Made by a program: the position numbers and the translations under genes
From: Prostheceraeus crozeri
Taxonomy: Eukaryota; Platyhelminthes; Polycladida; Euryleptidae
Direction of reading: 5' to 3'
Length of the DNA: 64,000 nucleotides
Assembly (NCBI GenBank): GCA_907163375.1
Contig: CAJQUW010004626.1
Coordinates: forward strand, 173,932 to 237,931
Shown here: positions 53,801-60,676 of the stretch, one piece after another
Position numbering within the stretch: the first letter of the stretch is position 1
Layout: each line of letters starts with the position of its first letter
The notes under the pieces: generated by a model
The model's input: only the letters and a program-made list of their open reading frames with translations
Told to the model about the DNA's origin: nothing
Database searches by the model: none

Positions 53801-54036
53801 TGCTGGGCAGAAAGGTGCGATTCATTCGTGCGATAAGGGACATTTTCTAAGTTTGTATAGTTTCCTCCTGAGCCTTGACTGCTTCCGTCTTCTAATGGGC
53901 CATCGCCAGAATGAAGGCCTTGAGTAAGCGATAAAGTTGCAGTCAGGTATGATGTTGATAATCCCGATCCGCAAGTGATCCCTTTAACAGTGGCACTATC
54001 ATCTTCAGCTGAATAAGTGTGAAAACTGTAAAACAT
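8241..54036 (-). CDS. tbr: T-box transcription factor, T-brain/Eomes-like, six coding exons
   Basis: Predicted nuclear DNA-binding transcription factor. Coding exons joined in order are 54036-53773, 39357-38372, 20664-20498, 19410-19283, 12905-12703 and 8949-8241; together 2457 nt, 818 residues plus stop, with no internal stop and matching phases at all five GT-AG junctions. Residues 1-398 are rich in Ser, Asn, Gly and Tyr with no domain I recognise. The T-box occupies about 399-579 and shows the family landmarks [53 protein letters not shown]. The QTEMIITK start of the box points to the Tbr1/Eomes/Tbx21 subfamily. Residues 584-818 are a Gln/Asn/His-rich tail, densest at 643-740. The start is the first ATG after an in-frame stop. 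Introns hold many transposons. In echinoderms Tbr acts in mesoderm or endoderm specification; that role here is inference. Untranslated exons were not located. Confidence 0.9.
9189..9218 (+). repeat. three 10-bp tandem units
   Basis: GAACCAATTA repeated three times, the last unit with one change. Each holds a CCAAT pentamer. Confidence 0.7.
11742..11804. repeat. (TA)n microsatellite, about 63 bp
   Basis: Uninterrupted TA dinucleotide run in tbr intron 5. Confidence 0.97.
12703..12905 (-). CDS. tbr: tbr coding exon 5 (T-box C-terminal half, residues 516-583)
   Basis: Acceptor TTTCCATTTCAG, donor GG|GTAAGT, 203 bp, ends phase 2. Encodes [18 protein letters not shown], then [20 protein letters not shown] and [17 protein letters not shown]. 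These match the T-box C-terminal strands and DNA-contacting helices ([13 protein letters not shown]). Confidence 0.96.
14055..14098. repeat. 18-bp GC-rich hairpin
   Basis: CTAGTCGGCTCCGCTTTG pairs with CAAAGCGGAGCCAACTAG around an 8-base loop, one G-U/mismatch position. Possibly a tiny foldback transposon. Confidence 0.65.
16064..16431. mobile_element. miniature inverted-repeat element, ~55-bp arms
   Basis: AGTGTCTCTTAAAACTTGGA at the left is mirrored by TTTTAAGAGACACT at the right; the arms (about 16065-16119 and 16377-16431) are roughly 90% complementary with 260 bp between. No ORF. Superfamily not determined. Confidence 0.65.
17215..17335. repeat. AT-rich imperfect tandem repeat
   Basis: Imperfect units around TACCAATTATA and TATTATAAC repeated about ten times. 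Confidence 0.7.
18517..19023. repeat. dispersed ~500-bp repeat family, copy B
   Basis: Shares with copy A long stretches such as CTGTTATCAACCGGATCACA and GATCGGAGGGCCCAA, and the same right end. Lies in tbr intron 4, same orientation as copy A. Confidence 0.75.
19052..19178. mobile_element. ~125-bp MITE with TTCACACCAGAC termini
   Basis: Left end AAGGTCCTTTCACACCAGAC is the imperfect reverse complement of right end GTCTGGTGTGAATAGACTTG. Internal GC-rich motif GACGCGGCGCG. No coding capacity. It begins about 30 bases after the end of repeat copy B. Confidence 0.65.
19283..19410 (-). CDS. tbr: tbr coding exon 4 (T-box, residues 473-515)
   Basis: Acceptor TTTTTGCAG, donor ATG|GTGAGT, 128 bp, too short for a simple ORF scan. 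Encodes [20 protein letters not shown] followed by [12 protein letters not shown] and an acidic loop EEDDGKM. HPDSP..GRHWM is the canonical central T-box motif. Confidence 0.95.
19411..20497 (-). other. tbr intron 3
   Basis: 1.1 kb, the shortest intron, AT-rich, no repeats or genes recognised. Confidence 0.85.
20498..20664 (-). CDS. tbr: tbr coding exon 3 (T-box, residues 417-473)
   Basis: Acceptor TTTCCTTGTAG, donor AA|GTAAGA, 167 bp. Encodes [20 protein letters not shown], then [15 protein letters not shown] and [18 protein letters not shown]. This is the N-terminal half of the T-box. Compared with vertebrate Tbr1/Eomes the segment around [15 protein letters not shown] is divergent while flanking core residues are kept. 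Confidence 0.93.
22310..22840 (-). mobile_element. 5'-truncated Penelope-like element
   Basis: Contains the C-terminal endonuclease fragment described separately plus about 150 bp of 3' sequence with a GC-rich palindromic stretch (22365-22400) typical of PLE tails. Reverse transcriptase is missing. Lies in tbr intron 2, same strand as the gene. Confidence 0.65.
22467..22825 (-). pseudogene. PLE GIY-YIG endonuclease C-terminus
   Basis: Minus-strand frame reads [20 protein letters not shown], then [40 protein letters not shown] and a stop at 22467. The Cys-x2-Cys, AYI.STNRP, EH..SL and ISE..HI..LKP.LN pattern is the PLE GIY-YIG domain; the usual Gly of YIG is Cys here. This piece is open throughout, about 115 codons, a family distinct from the 4.7-kb copy. 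Confidence 0.8.
24669..26038 (-). mobile_element. mariner transposon with intact ends
   Basis: 1370 bp with perfect 26-bp terminal inverted repeats (starting CGAGGGTCATCCTAAAAGTT) and TA at both flanks (24667-24668, 26039-26040), the target preference of Tc1/mariner. Encloses a decayed transposase on the minus strand. Lies in tbr intron 2. Perfect ends with a broken gene suggest middle age. Confidence 0.93.
24764..25830 (-). pseudogene. mariner transposase, about three frameshifts
   Basis: Spans the expected length of a mariner transposase (about 355 codons). Starts [11 protein letters not shown]-terminal helix-turn-helix includes [14 protein letters not shown] and SGRP; catalytic Asp motifs are [15 protein letters not shown] and [10 protein letters not shown], with second-to-third Asp spacing close to the 34 of DD34D mariners. 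Reading frame changes near 25620, 25430 and 25010, so it cannot make a functional enzyme as it stands. Ends EGHYTEQ at a TGA. Confidence 0.9.
31250..31900. repeat. inverted repeat with coding-like arms
   Basis: Arms about 31250-31435 and 31695-31900 are diverged reverse complements. Read outside-in, both encode similar peptides (left [20 protein letters not shown], right [20 protein letters not shown], both followed by I[VI]T[KR]L and IFY.H). The right arm continues into an open frame to 32108. I do not recognise the protein. Confidence 0.55.
31686..32108 (-). CDS. unrecognised 140-codon open frame overlapping inverted repeat
   Basis: Reads with a Cys cluster [15 protein letters not shown] in its first half and the repeated peptide in its second half. 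No start or splice support and no known domain. It may be a fragment of a transposon gene; the relative sequence in the left arm is interrupted by stops. Low confidence that it is expressed. Confidence 0.2.
   Translation of the reverse strand: MMTNDWIVHFDMYNAHGIGKISFNLARDTIEKLDRKCDCSRAEEHCICLVTAIRRLYDRPTVIQTGTCSLTRAATWVLMGHLPMFSNLSKICKNESIITRLLADGFEHIFYPHTKIHADQTSTFCVRDNSVKSSDVNSLI
32213..32320 (+). repeat. solo arm of the 54.5-kb foldback family
   Basis: Shares CTGCAGGGAGCGAGGCCGAA and TTTCACGGAATGATGT with 54515-54580, then jumps to the homologue of GGGACGCAGATTG, so about 70 bp is missing. Abuts repeat copy C. Confidence 0.65.
32340..32665. repeat. dispersed ~500-bp repeat family, copy C (right part only)
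   Basis: Corresponds to the right ~320 bp of copies A and B, with landmarks GCATTTTGAAGGAATTC and ATCAGTTTGCACTTCTA. More divergent than A against B. Its left boundary abuts a solo arm of the 54.5-kb foldback family. Confidence 0.65.
38298..38325 (+). repeat. possible right end of ~500-bp repeat family
   Basis: TAAACAATCGAATTCTGTGACT differs by one base from the right terminus of copy B. The preceding bases do not clearly match, so this is a degraded end at best. Confidence 0.35.
38372..39357 (-). CDS. tbr: tbr coding exon 2 (residues 89-417), start of T-box
   Basis: Acceptor reads TTCTTTACTTTCAG before ACACATCCACAG; donor is CG|GTAAGT, phase 2. The exon is 986 bp, the longest open stretch in the window. 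It is rich in Ser, Asn, Tyr and Pro and ends with [19 protein letters not shown], the first strand of the T-box. Codon 417 (Arg) is split with exon 3. Confidence 0.92.
41558..42379. mobile_element. hAT-like non-autonomous element
   Basis: Terminal inverted repeats CAGGGGCGTATCCAGGA and (reversed) CAGTGGCGTATCCAAGG, a common hAT end type, followed inward by G-runs on both sides. Flanking 8-mers TCTGGTAG and TATGGTAA agree at six positions, compatible with an aged 8-bp target duplication. No transposase. A second TACGCCACTG end at 42132-42141 suggests an internal older boundary. Confidence 0.75.
43306..43476. repeat. 17-bp minisatellite, about ten units
   Basis: Units of GGTCATTTCGTCGACAA type: one degenerate 18-bp unit then nine exact-length units from 43324. 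Units alternate between -CAA and -CAG endings, hinting at 34-bp higher order growth. Many contain the palindrome GTCGAC. Confidence 0.95.
44644..44716 (+). tRNA. tRNA gene or tRNA-like sequence, anticodon AGT (Thr) if loop is read as 7 nt
   Basis: Cloverleaf: acceptor GTGGCTC/CAGCCGC (6 of 7 pairs, one G-U), D arm GCTC-AGTTGGTA-GAGC, anticodon arm CAGGT-TTAGTTA-ACCTT (4 of 5 pairs), T arm GTAGG-TTCGAAT-CCTAC perfect. Internal promoter boxes A and B are consensus and TTTT follows at 44721. Odd points: three instead of two bases between acceptor and D stem, and mismatches in two stems, so it may be a tRNA pseudogene or SINE head. Anticodon GTT (Asn) is possible if the loop is shifted. Confidence 0.6.
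46440..46802 (+). pseudogene. PLE GIY-YIG endonuclease fragment
   Basis: Frame from 46497 reads [20 protein letters not shown], a Cys pair, then [20 protein letters not shown] and [12 protein letters not shown]. Just upstream in another frame is LKSGVVYCF. This is the C-terminal half of the PLE nuclease (R..EH, DH...C, E/Q.F.I..L.P.LN). Broken; no terminal repeats seen. A third distinct PLE family, in tbr intron 1. Confidence 0.75.
53773..54036 (-). CDS. tbr: tbr coding exon 1 (residues 1-88)
   Basis: Starts [13 protein letters not shown] and ends GGQNE at a consensus donor GTAAGT (53772-53767), phase 0. Low-complexity Ser/Gly/Thr content, no known domain. Assigned to the T-box gene because its strand, phase and position fit exon 2 exactly and the open frame has a good start context; similarity alone would not prove it. 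The frame reads past the donor for about 30 more codons before a stop, so an unspliced short product is an alternative reading. Confidence 0.75.
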
Positions 54037-54045
54037 GGTTCACAC
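54034..54045 (-). promoter_or_regulatory. start context of tbr: in-frame TGA just before ATG
   Basis: The minus strand reads GTG TGA ACC ATG TTT. The in-frame TGA two codons upstream shows translation cannot start earlier in this exon, and A at -3 is a favourable initiation context. Confidence 0.6.
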
Positions 54046-54506
54046 GTCTGTGTTAGCTTGGACCAAGTTTGACTGATCTTTGAGTTAGGTGTGATCTCCG
54101 TCGGAAATAGCAGCGATTGTTCGCTTGGGAATAATGGGATTCTCTATCACCAATTACAATAGCGCATAAGACAATGCTAGTGAGGGGCATCTGTGAGGCG
54201 CTTTCTAAATTATGTGATTGGTTGCTTCTTTATTCAATATTACACAGATTCTGCTGGTGATTGCGTGAGCACGAGAATTTGAGAGCAGAGCGCAGAAAAG
54301 AATTCTCAGAATGTTGAAAACGTTGGAATATTTTGACATCTCAGAAAAGAACAGCAATAGAAGTGGTTGATGCGAATTTATCGAAGCAAGAACTTAGGAC
54401 CTATATTCAGACAAACCATGCATTTATGTCAGGTCTATGATGAATTCAGCGAAACTTTTCAGTATTTAGAATAGCATGATTACACCGTAATATGAAATAG
54501 GACGAA
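54037..54506 (-). promoter_or_regulatory. upstream flank of tbr with CCAAT boxes, possible promoter
   Basis: On the minus strand this stretch contains ACCAATCAC (near 54213-54221) and a second ATTGGTGA (near 54148). No convincing TATA box. If the coding exon also holds the 5' UTR, the promoter should lie here; an upstream untranslated exon cannot be excluded. A foldback transposon begins at 54507. Confidence 0.25.
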
Positions 54507-55206
54507 ATAATAAACAGTCCGGCAGGCAGAATGTGTTTCTGCAGGGAGCGAGGCCGAAAATGAAACTTTCACGGAATGATGTGTACCCTATGCATATTGC
54601 GAATCTGCGCGTCTTCCTAGTACTAGTTAGTTCATCTTTTTTGTCATGCAGGATCAAAGAAAGGCACATCCATTGGGACGCAGATTGAAGTTATTGGTTG
54701 AAATGAATTTCTATGTTCTCTCTTATTTGGTGAAAAGTAGAAAGTCTAGAGCCCTAATTTATGAGATAGGATGACTTCAAGTCATTTCCTATCATGCTCG
54801 AGTACCTTTTCTATGAAGCTAAACACATCCAGATTTTTCAAGCCTCTTGATGTCGAAAAATACAAACACTCTAGCCCATTTTATCCGCATTTAATTACAT
54901 ACTCGCATTCATAGCCGATCAGAAACAATATAACAATACGTAACCATGACTGGAAGTGACCTGCTTTCACATGACCAGAAAAGGCAAAACATATTCACTT
55001 TAACTAAAAAACGTCAATCTACGTCTCATCGGACTGACATGCGCTTTTCCTTGATCCTGTCTGACAAGAAGAGGAACCGGGTAGAACTCGGCAGACGCGC
55101 AGATTCGTACTAGGCAGAGGTTGTCATGTTCAACTTTCATCATGTTCAAGTCTCATTTTCCGCCTCTTTCCCTGCAGAAAGTCTGCTCCAGCTGCTGGAC
55201 TGTTAA
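54507..55206. mobile_element. foldback DNA element, ~185-bp arms, upstream of tbr
   Basis: Left arm 54507-54690 and right arm 55018-55206 are diverged reverse complements; ends read ACAGTCCGGCAG and ACAGTCCAGCAG. Landmarks in both arms: CTGCAGGGA, CGAATCTGCGCGTCT and CAGGATCAA. No ORF of note. Superfamily unknown. Related solo arm at 32213. Confidence 0.75.
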
Positions 55207-55866
55207 TGGAAACCAATTATCCAATAGGAGCTACCCAAAGAGATGTAAAAAAATGGAAGCCCACTTCTCTAGACGCTCACGCCGCTCAGTTTTGAAGTAG
55301 ACAAATATTTTGCATTTAAACTTACTGATATCTAAATAACCATTGAGTTCCGAAGCAGCAAGGATTCAGAACAGAAATTAGATATTGCTGTCCAGTCAAG
55401 TATAACACTGTGATGACGTTTCTGATTATGTTATTTATTGTGTAAATCAAGCGTGTGCACTAAGCTGAGAAATTAGAAAAGTGTGCCCATTTATAAAACA
55501 CTAGACTGAAACTTCATTCCCACACAGTATGGAGACCATTGCGTCAGGTGACTAGTGAGGCCTAGGATTACCCTGAAGTGAAAGAAATATCACACATTCC
55601 TTTAGCATGTACATGCAAAATAGCTCGTTGCGTCCAGATCCTTGACACAAAGCTGCTGCCTTCTTCCGCCTTTGTACTCAACTTACTGATGGTGATCTTT
55701 ACGCTTTTAACACCGGCTTTAGCAAGAAATTTCCTCACCGATGGAGTAACGAAACCGCGGCATCCCACTTCGAAGGCATGAGCTCACATTTCCAACCTTG
55801 CTTCCGAATCCCTTCGGCAAGTTCTCCATATTTGGCAGTTTTCCTCTTATGGTCATCCTCAACATT

Positions 55867-55960
55867 CTTTGATGATGTCCACATGTCTCGTGGTGGTTAC
55901 ATCTGTTGAGATTTGATAAATTTATCAATTGCCAGGTTACTTGTCTAAACATGTAATGAG
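55867..55960 (+). mobile_element. SINE tail copy, 5'-truncated
   Basis: ACATGTCTCGTGG and the following 60 bases through CAGGTTACTTGTCTAAACAT repeat the tail of the SINE at 56186-56253 in the same orientation. The hammerhead core is deleted here. Confidence 0.7.
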
Positions 55961-56082
55961 TAGCGCCTGCGTGAAGCGCCTCAATCTCGGATGCGGTATT
56001 AAGTGATTGCAGAATGCAGTCCGCCCTCCACGTGCCTGCGTTAAAGCAGTGCCTTCCTGGCTAATTCACGCTCTCAACAGAT

Positions 56083-56253
56083 GGTCCAGTGGCCTTGTGG
56101 TTAGATGGTATGCTTGCACGTCCTCTAGCTCCAACGTCGCTGGTTCAAACCTACCCACGACTGATGAGGCACAACAGGCCGAAACATGTCTCGTGGTTAC
56201 ATCTGTTGAGATTTGATGAATTTATAAATTGCCAGGTTACTTGTCTAAACATT
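56083..56253 (+). mobile_element. tRNA-derived SINE carrying a hammerhead
   Basis: Head has box A-like TGGCCTTGTGGTTAGATGG (from 56090) and box B-like GGTTCAAACCT (56142-56152), about 50 bp apart, the layout of a pol III tRNA promoter. Immediately after comes a complete hammerhead motif, then a 60-bp tail ending CAGGTTACTTGTCTAAACAT. No clear A-tail. Together with the truncated tail upstream it forms a 387-bp insertion flanked by AACATT on both sides (about 55860-55866 and 56248-56253). Confidence 0.7.
56155..56196 (+). ncRNA. hammerhead ribozyme, type I, dimer-type stem III
   Basis: CCACGA, CTGATGA, GGC-ACAACAG-GCC, GAAAC, then ACATGT overlapping the core, C, TCGTGG. Stem I is CCACGA/TCGTGG (6 pairs), stem II GGC/GCC (3 pairs), stem III the self-complementary ACATGT, cleavage site GUC after 56190. 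Every conserved core residue is present. Short palindromic stem III implies cleavage as a dimer, as described for PLE and related retroelement hammerheads. Cleavage would separate the tRNA head from the tail. Confidence 0.75.
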
Positions 56254-56770
56254 GTCTTCCTAGGGAACGGTGAGTTCGTCCATAATCATTCTCCTCCCCA
56301 CCGCATCGATCAAGTGGTGTATTCGCACTCCTTTCCACGACGCGAATTGCCTTCCACATCCACTGCACCTTGATTGGTTTACAGATGTCACAAAATCGTG
56401 TCCGAATTCAGTCCTCTGTCCGTTCCCACTCTCATCATTATCAGTAAGTCACTGTTTTACATCCGCTTGTGGTCTGTCGACTCAAACATACCAGCACATG
56501 AGCCGCATTCTTTCTAAGGATGCCCAAAAATGAGGCAGAAAAGTGTGGTTCTCTCGATAGTCTTTATCAGTCGAAAATTAAAGGATTTTTGTAGCAATAT
56601 AGGCCTTATACATAGCCCTCGACGTCCTGCGTTTAGAAAGTGTAAATTGGAAATTTGAAAAGTGATGTTTTTATGAAATTTATCTATTATATTCAAGAAA
56701 TTTTCAAAACTAAATTATTCTCTCCCGAAGTGTATATGCCACAATTAAAGAAAAATAAAGTTTAGGTACA

Positions 56771-56811
56771 GAGTTGCTAACGTTTCGGGTCCTGACCCTT
56801 CCTCAGGGCAG
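56771..56811 (-). ncRNA. decayed hammerhead in left arm of PLE
   Basis: Minus strand reads CTGCC, CTGAGGA, A, GGGTC-AG-GACCC (5-bp stem II), GAAACGTT. Core is intact (CUGANGA with N=G) and ACGT would form stem III, but the downstream stem I strand AGCAAC pairs poorly with the upstream side. Confidence 0.5.
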
Positions 56812-57214
56812 TTGACTGCAAAATGAGATGCTACGATGTGTGAATTGCTGAACCTCCAGTTGTCTCGTGACGTTATTCAATGAAGGTATGTTAATGATGA
56901 TATAGTTAACTATGTGGATAGAACATAGCAGTGTTGTGCACCAAAAATATACAAAACCGTTAGCTTCGGGTAACACACTGAAAAAAGACAGCTGGTTGCC
57001 TAAACATATAAAAGACAATTTTGTTAAACATAGTATCAATGAAGTACGAAAAAGATGTAGTCCTGGTTTACCGGAACATCTTAAAACGCAATCTGAAAAT
57101 AAATGCATGAATATAGTCTTAAGTTGAATGGTTATTCTAATACTGACATTAAAAAAAAACAGCGATAAAATCTGATAAAAATAAAAGTTATAAAATCAAT
57201 AGTAGAAGTAAATG

Positions 57215-57600
57215 CACACTTAAATTGCCCTTCATTAGTGATAGCTTGACTGGCAAAATTAATTATTTCATTCGAAAATACAAACTAGATGTACGATTTG
57301 TCAGCTTCGGTAACAAAAAGTTGAAATACGCTCTGAACAAAAAAACACACGGTAAATAAACATGAAAATTGCGTTGTTTGCCATAAACTTCCAGAAAAAT
57401 ATAACTGTGATATCTCCTGTGTCGCATATCAATTTACCTGCAAGATATTTAATTCCATATACATAGGAAAAACAACACGTTCCTTTTATAACGGATGTAA
57501 TAAACATAAGAACAGCATCAAGAACAAAAATAATATCAGCGCGTTGTCAGAACACAATAAAATTTGCGGTGTGAATAATACAATAAATAGATGATTTTAC
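57215..57600 (+). pseudogene. PLE linker and GIY-YIG endonuclease remnant
   Basis: Readable pieces are LPFISDSLTGKINYFIRKYK and DVRFVSFGNKKLKYALNKK (the linker before the nuclease), then VVCHKLPEKYNCDISCVAYQ and FTCKIFNSIYIGKTTRSFYN with SALSEHN. Cys pairs and YIGKTTR are diagnostic of the PLE endonuclease. Pieces lie in different frames, so it is dead. Confidence 0.75.
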
Positions 57601-57986
57601 CATTAATTTGCTGAGGTGTTTGCGTGATCCTGTAGAAACAAGTTTGGTGGAATCTCGTCTCACTGATTTTCATCAACCTTCATTGCACCTTCACGAGACA
57701 ACTGCATGGAGGTACAACAATTCACATATCGTAGCATCGACCAGATGTACTCGCAATGTCGTCACTTTCAGAAGGCCATTTTCAAGAACCTCTCGTTTTA
57801 GCGAATCTTTTATAATCTTTTGTAAATAACTTTATTGTCCTTATTTTTTAGTTAAGCAGTCCATTGCTATTCTCGTAACTTACTTTGATCATTATTCGTG
57901 TCGACTAATTGGAATGTGCTCACCGACTTATCAAACTGTGAGGCAAATAAAGAGTATTTATTATTATTATCTTATTTTACTGTCAA

Positions 57987-58024
57987 CTGCCTTGAGAAAG
58001 GGTCAGGACCAGAAACGTTGGCAG
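57987..58024 (+). ncRNA. decayed hammerhead in right arm of PLE
   Basis: CTGCC and GGCAG give a perfect 5-bp stem I, GGGTC/GGACC region gives stem II, and GAAACGTT is kept, but the CTGANGA box is altered (TTGAGAA). Complement of the left-arm copy. Confidence 0.5.
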
Positions 58025-58109
58025 CTCTGTACCTAAACTTTATTTTTCTTTTATTGTGGCATAAACACTTCGGGGGAGAATAATTTAGTTTTGAAAATTT
58101 CTTGAATAT

Positions 58110-60240
58110 GGTCCTCCCGCCCACTGCCATTACTTAAGCTATTATATAGTCATGACAGAGACGATATAAGATGCATATAGCATGAACAAATTTAAGTTGT
58201 CAGCTATGAAAATATCTGATTAATTTTCCTTGAATAAGATCTGAAAATTGTCTCTAGGAAACCTACGAAATCGATAAAAAGAAAAAATCCTGAATAACAA
58301 TGCATTTCGATCCCATTGTGTTATAGTCAGTCAACCTGCACTTTGGATCTGGAGAGCATTGCATGTATTGCTTATGAAAAAACAAAAAGCTAATGAAAAT
58401 TATCTATTGCCGTCAAAGAAAGGCACTATACATCACCTTAAGTCAACTCAATTATGACTGCAGACTGACATCGTTGAAATAGCTTTAGTTGCTTCACCAA
58501 TTTGCTACTGCAATTTCATTTTCAAAACTCAGAGGCAGATGTCAATGGCAATCATTTCCATTCCTTTCTATCTCATGATCATCCTTTTTCTAATAGCATG
58601 AATAGGGTTCAAAAACATGGTTTGTTTTCAACCATAATTTCATCAAAGGCATCTATTTGCTATTTTTTGCTAATCTGACTTGCGAACTGACATTTGTGCA
58701 AACTGCTAAATAATGTTTTAGGCAACATCTCACCAGCCTTTATAAGGTAAGTGTGTTTACATGGATTTGTTAGTCACTAACTGCAGGAAGGAACGCTACC
58801 AGTGTGTCAATTTCCTAAAACTGTTTAAAAGCACAGTTTTATGATCCTGCGTTGCACATTGTTTTCAAATATGACTTTAGAACAAGGCTTTTAGATATGA
58901 GCCAGGGAATCCTAGTTGGTCGCTGCGCATTTTCAATGTGTTAAAAGCATGGTTATCAAAAACGCCTGGTTGTTAAACCCTAATTTTGATCCCAGTAACT
59001 AATGAGCATGATATCGATGTGCTGCTAGGCGCCTTCACATCACAAGTGATCCAATGATCCTGCTCTCTACCCATGGCTGCTAAGAAACCGATGCAAATGC
59101 TACCAAGGAATGAATCGATGCCGACAAATATAAGAAGTAAGATAAAACTTGCGACAAACTAAGCCTATGAAAAGCATATTATCCAGAGATTAAATGGAAT
59201 CATCTTGACCGTAAAGATTTCCATCCAAATGTGTATCTACCAGTGCTTTCGTGAATGGCTCTCTGCAGGAGAGGCTTCACCAAGCAGGGGAAGTCCACTA
59301 TACTGTTGATTGCTATAAAAATGTCTATATCACACGTCAAAACGGTGTTTGAGGTGAAGACCCGTTGACCCCTGTGGACGTGAACTGCACGTCCTTATCT
59401 GGTTCCTTTCAACTGCTCAGTTAAAAAGTTGCCTACTCTCCCCAAATCCTCAGTTTATTTGACAACCCATAAATAGGAGCTGCAGTACGTCTTTGTCAAT
59501 TGTTGCCATGATCAATTTAAATTACTGAGCTCAACAGGCTAATAGGTTGTTCAATTGAAAGATACAACGAAAAGAAAAACAGAAAACAACCCAAAAATAT
59601 TTTGCATAATAACTTTTCAATAACTTGTTTTTAAAACTCTAATTATGATATCTTTGATAAATCCCCACTGCAGTAACTCTGGGTACTTAAACTATTTTCT
59701 AATTGTTAACTATGTGTAACTAATGTCAAAAACTAACAGCTACCGGCTCCAACCAACGTCACATAAACTATGCTTTATTTTCATGCTCTTACAATGTTGT
59801 AATTCTTTTCATTGACTAGACAATTAAAACTAGGACGGAATTCGTCAAAGGTCGGCATACATGCAGGCCTATTTAGAAAAATTTGACTGCCGACCAGCCG
59901 GTCTTCAAAATTTATGGCCGGCGTTCCTAAAACCGGCCAGAAGAACCGGTCCCTGAGAAGCGCAGGGACACGAGCTTCGATGGCTAGTGTCTCCAGGAAT
60001 TGAAGAGACAATTTGCGACTTAATTTCCTGTAATACAACTTGAAGTTTTCATCGGTCGCTAGCTTGTTCGCAGATTGCACACCATCAGTAGTATGTGGCA
60101 GGTTTGAATCATTCTGGGAGTATGAGTGTTTTCATGATATAAAAAATTCATAAACAAAAAAGGTTCCACGTTGCCAACATGCTTGTGTAGACAATAGAAG
60201 GAACAACGTCTTCTAGGATTAATGGGAGTTAGTAATGTGG
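58110..60240. other. non-coding DNA
   Basis: No supportable gene. A locally GC-rich palindromic patch at 59880-59960 (repeats of CCGGCC and CCGGT) is probably part of another repeat. Confidence 0.4.
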
Positions 60241-60676
60241 TCCCTTTCAATTCTACCAATATGAAAATTACCGTTTCGATTTCCTCAGTATGAAAGGCTT
60301 TTGGTCTGCTTCAAGTTGATTATATTTAGACTCAACTATTTCTCTGCTATGCAAACTCTACCTATTCTATAACCCTGTACAAATGAATTATAGTTTCCTC
60401 TATTTTGATAGAGAATATTTTGTGAATTAGGCCAATTATTTTTTAGTTGTACAGGAACAAAAAGCATAACCCTGAAATAGGCATATCGACATTTGCACGC
60501 TTCTACTTTTTATGTTGAAGCCATGTATATTGTATACCGAAGGTAACTTAAGGACATGTACTTAAGGACAAGTATATCCATCAAGTGCGTCAAGGGATGT
60601 GATGACGTACATGGCCTCACACATGCACTCAAGTATACATTCACGCACTAAGTGTGCTAATTAGAAAAAATGATGA
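60241..60676. repeat. direct repeat, left copy, flanking PLE
   Basis: Starts CCTTTCAATTCTACCAATAT and matches 63557-64000 at roughly 95% over its whole length, same orientation, 3.3 kb apart. Confidence 0.9.

Larger units (their letters stand above)
55590..56390 (-). mobile_element. non-LTR retrotransposon 3' fragment interrupted by SINE
   Basis: Minus strand reads DELTVP at 56256-56275, then after the insertion NVEDDHKRKTAKYGELAEGI, RKQGWKCELMP, a one-base frameshift, and FEVGCRGFVTPSVRKFLAKA with KAEEGSSFV. The LTVP.E...HKRK..KY.EL....GW....PFEVGCRGFV layout is the end of LINE proteins with a restriction-like endonuclease (R2/NeSL type), as I recall the family. Above 56280 the frame has RCSGCGRQFASWKGVRIHH, a zinc-finger-like CxxC...H stretch; whether it belongs is unsure. 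Confidence 0.55.
56687..58109 (+). mobile_element. Penelope-like element remnant between inverted arms
   Basis: Left arm 56687-56885 is the reverse complement of the right side, which is split into 57667-57745 and 57975-58109 by about 230 bp. Matching landmarks include AAGAAATTTTCAAAACTAAA and GAAACGTT with GTACCTAAACTTTA. Between arms lies a PLE endonuclease remnant. Degenerate hammerheads sit in both arms. Same architecture as 3590-5625 but a different family. Confidence 0.75.

Noticed and set aside
59781-60259. Minus-strand frames of 99 and 66 codons
   Set aside because: Overlap a GC-rich palindromic patch; no motif I know and no agreement between frames.
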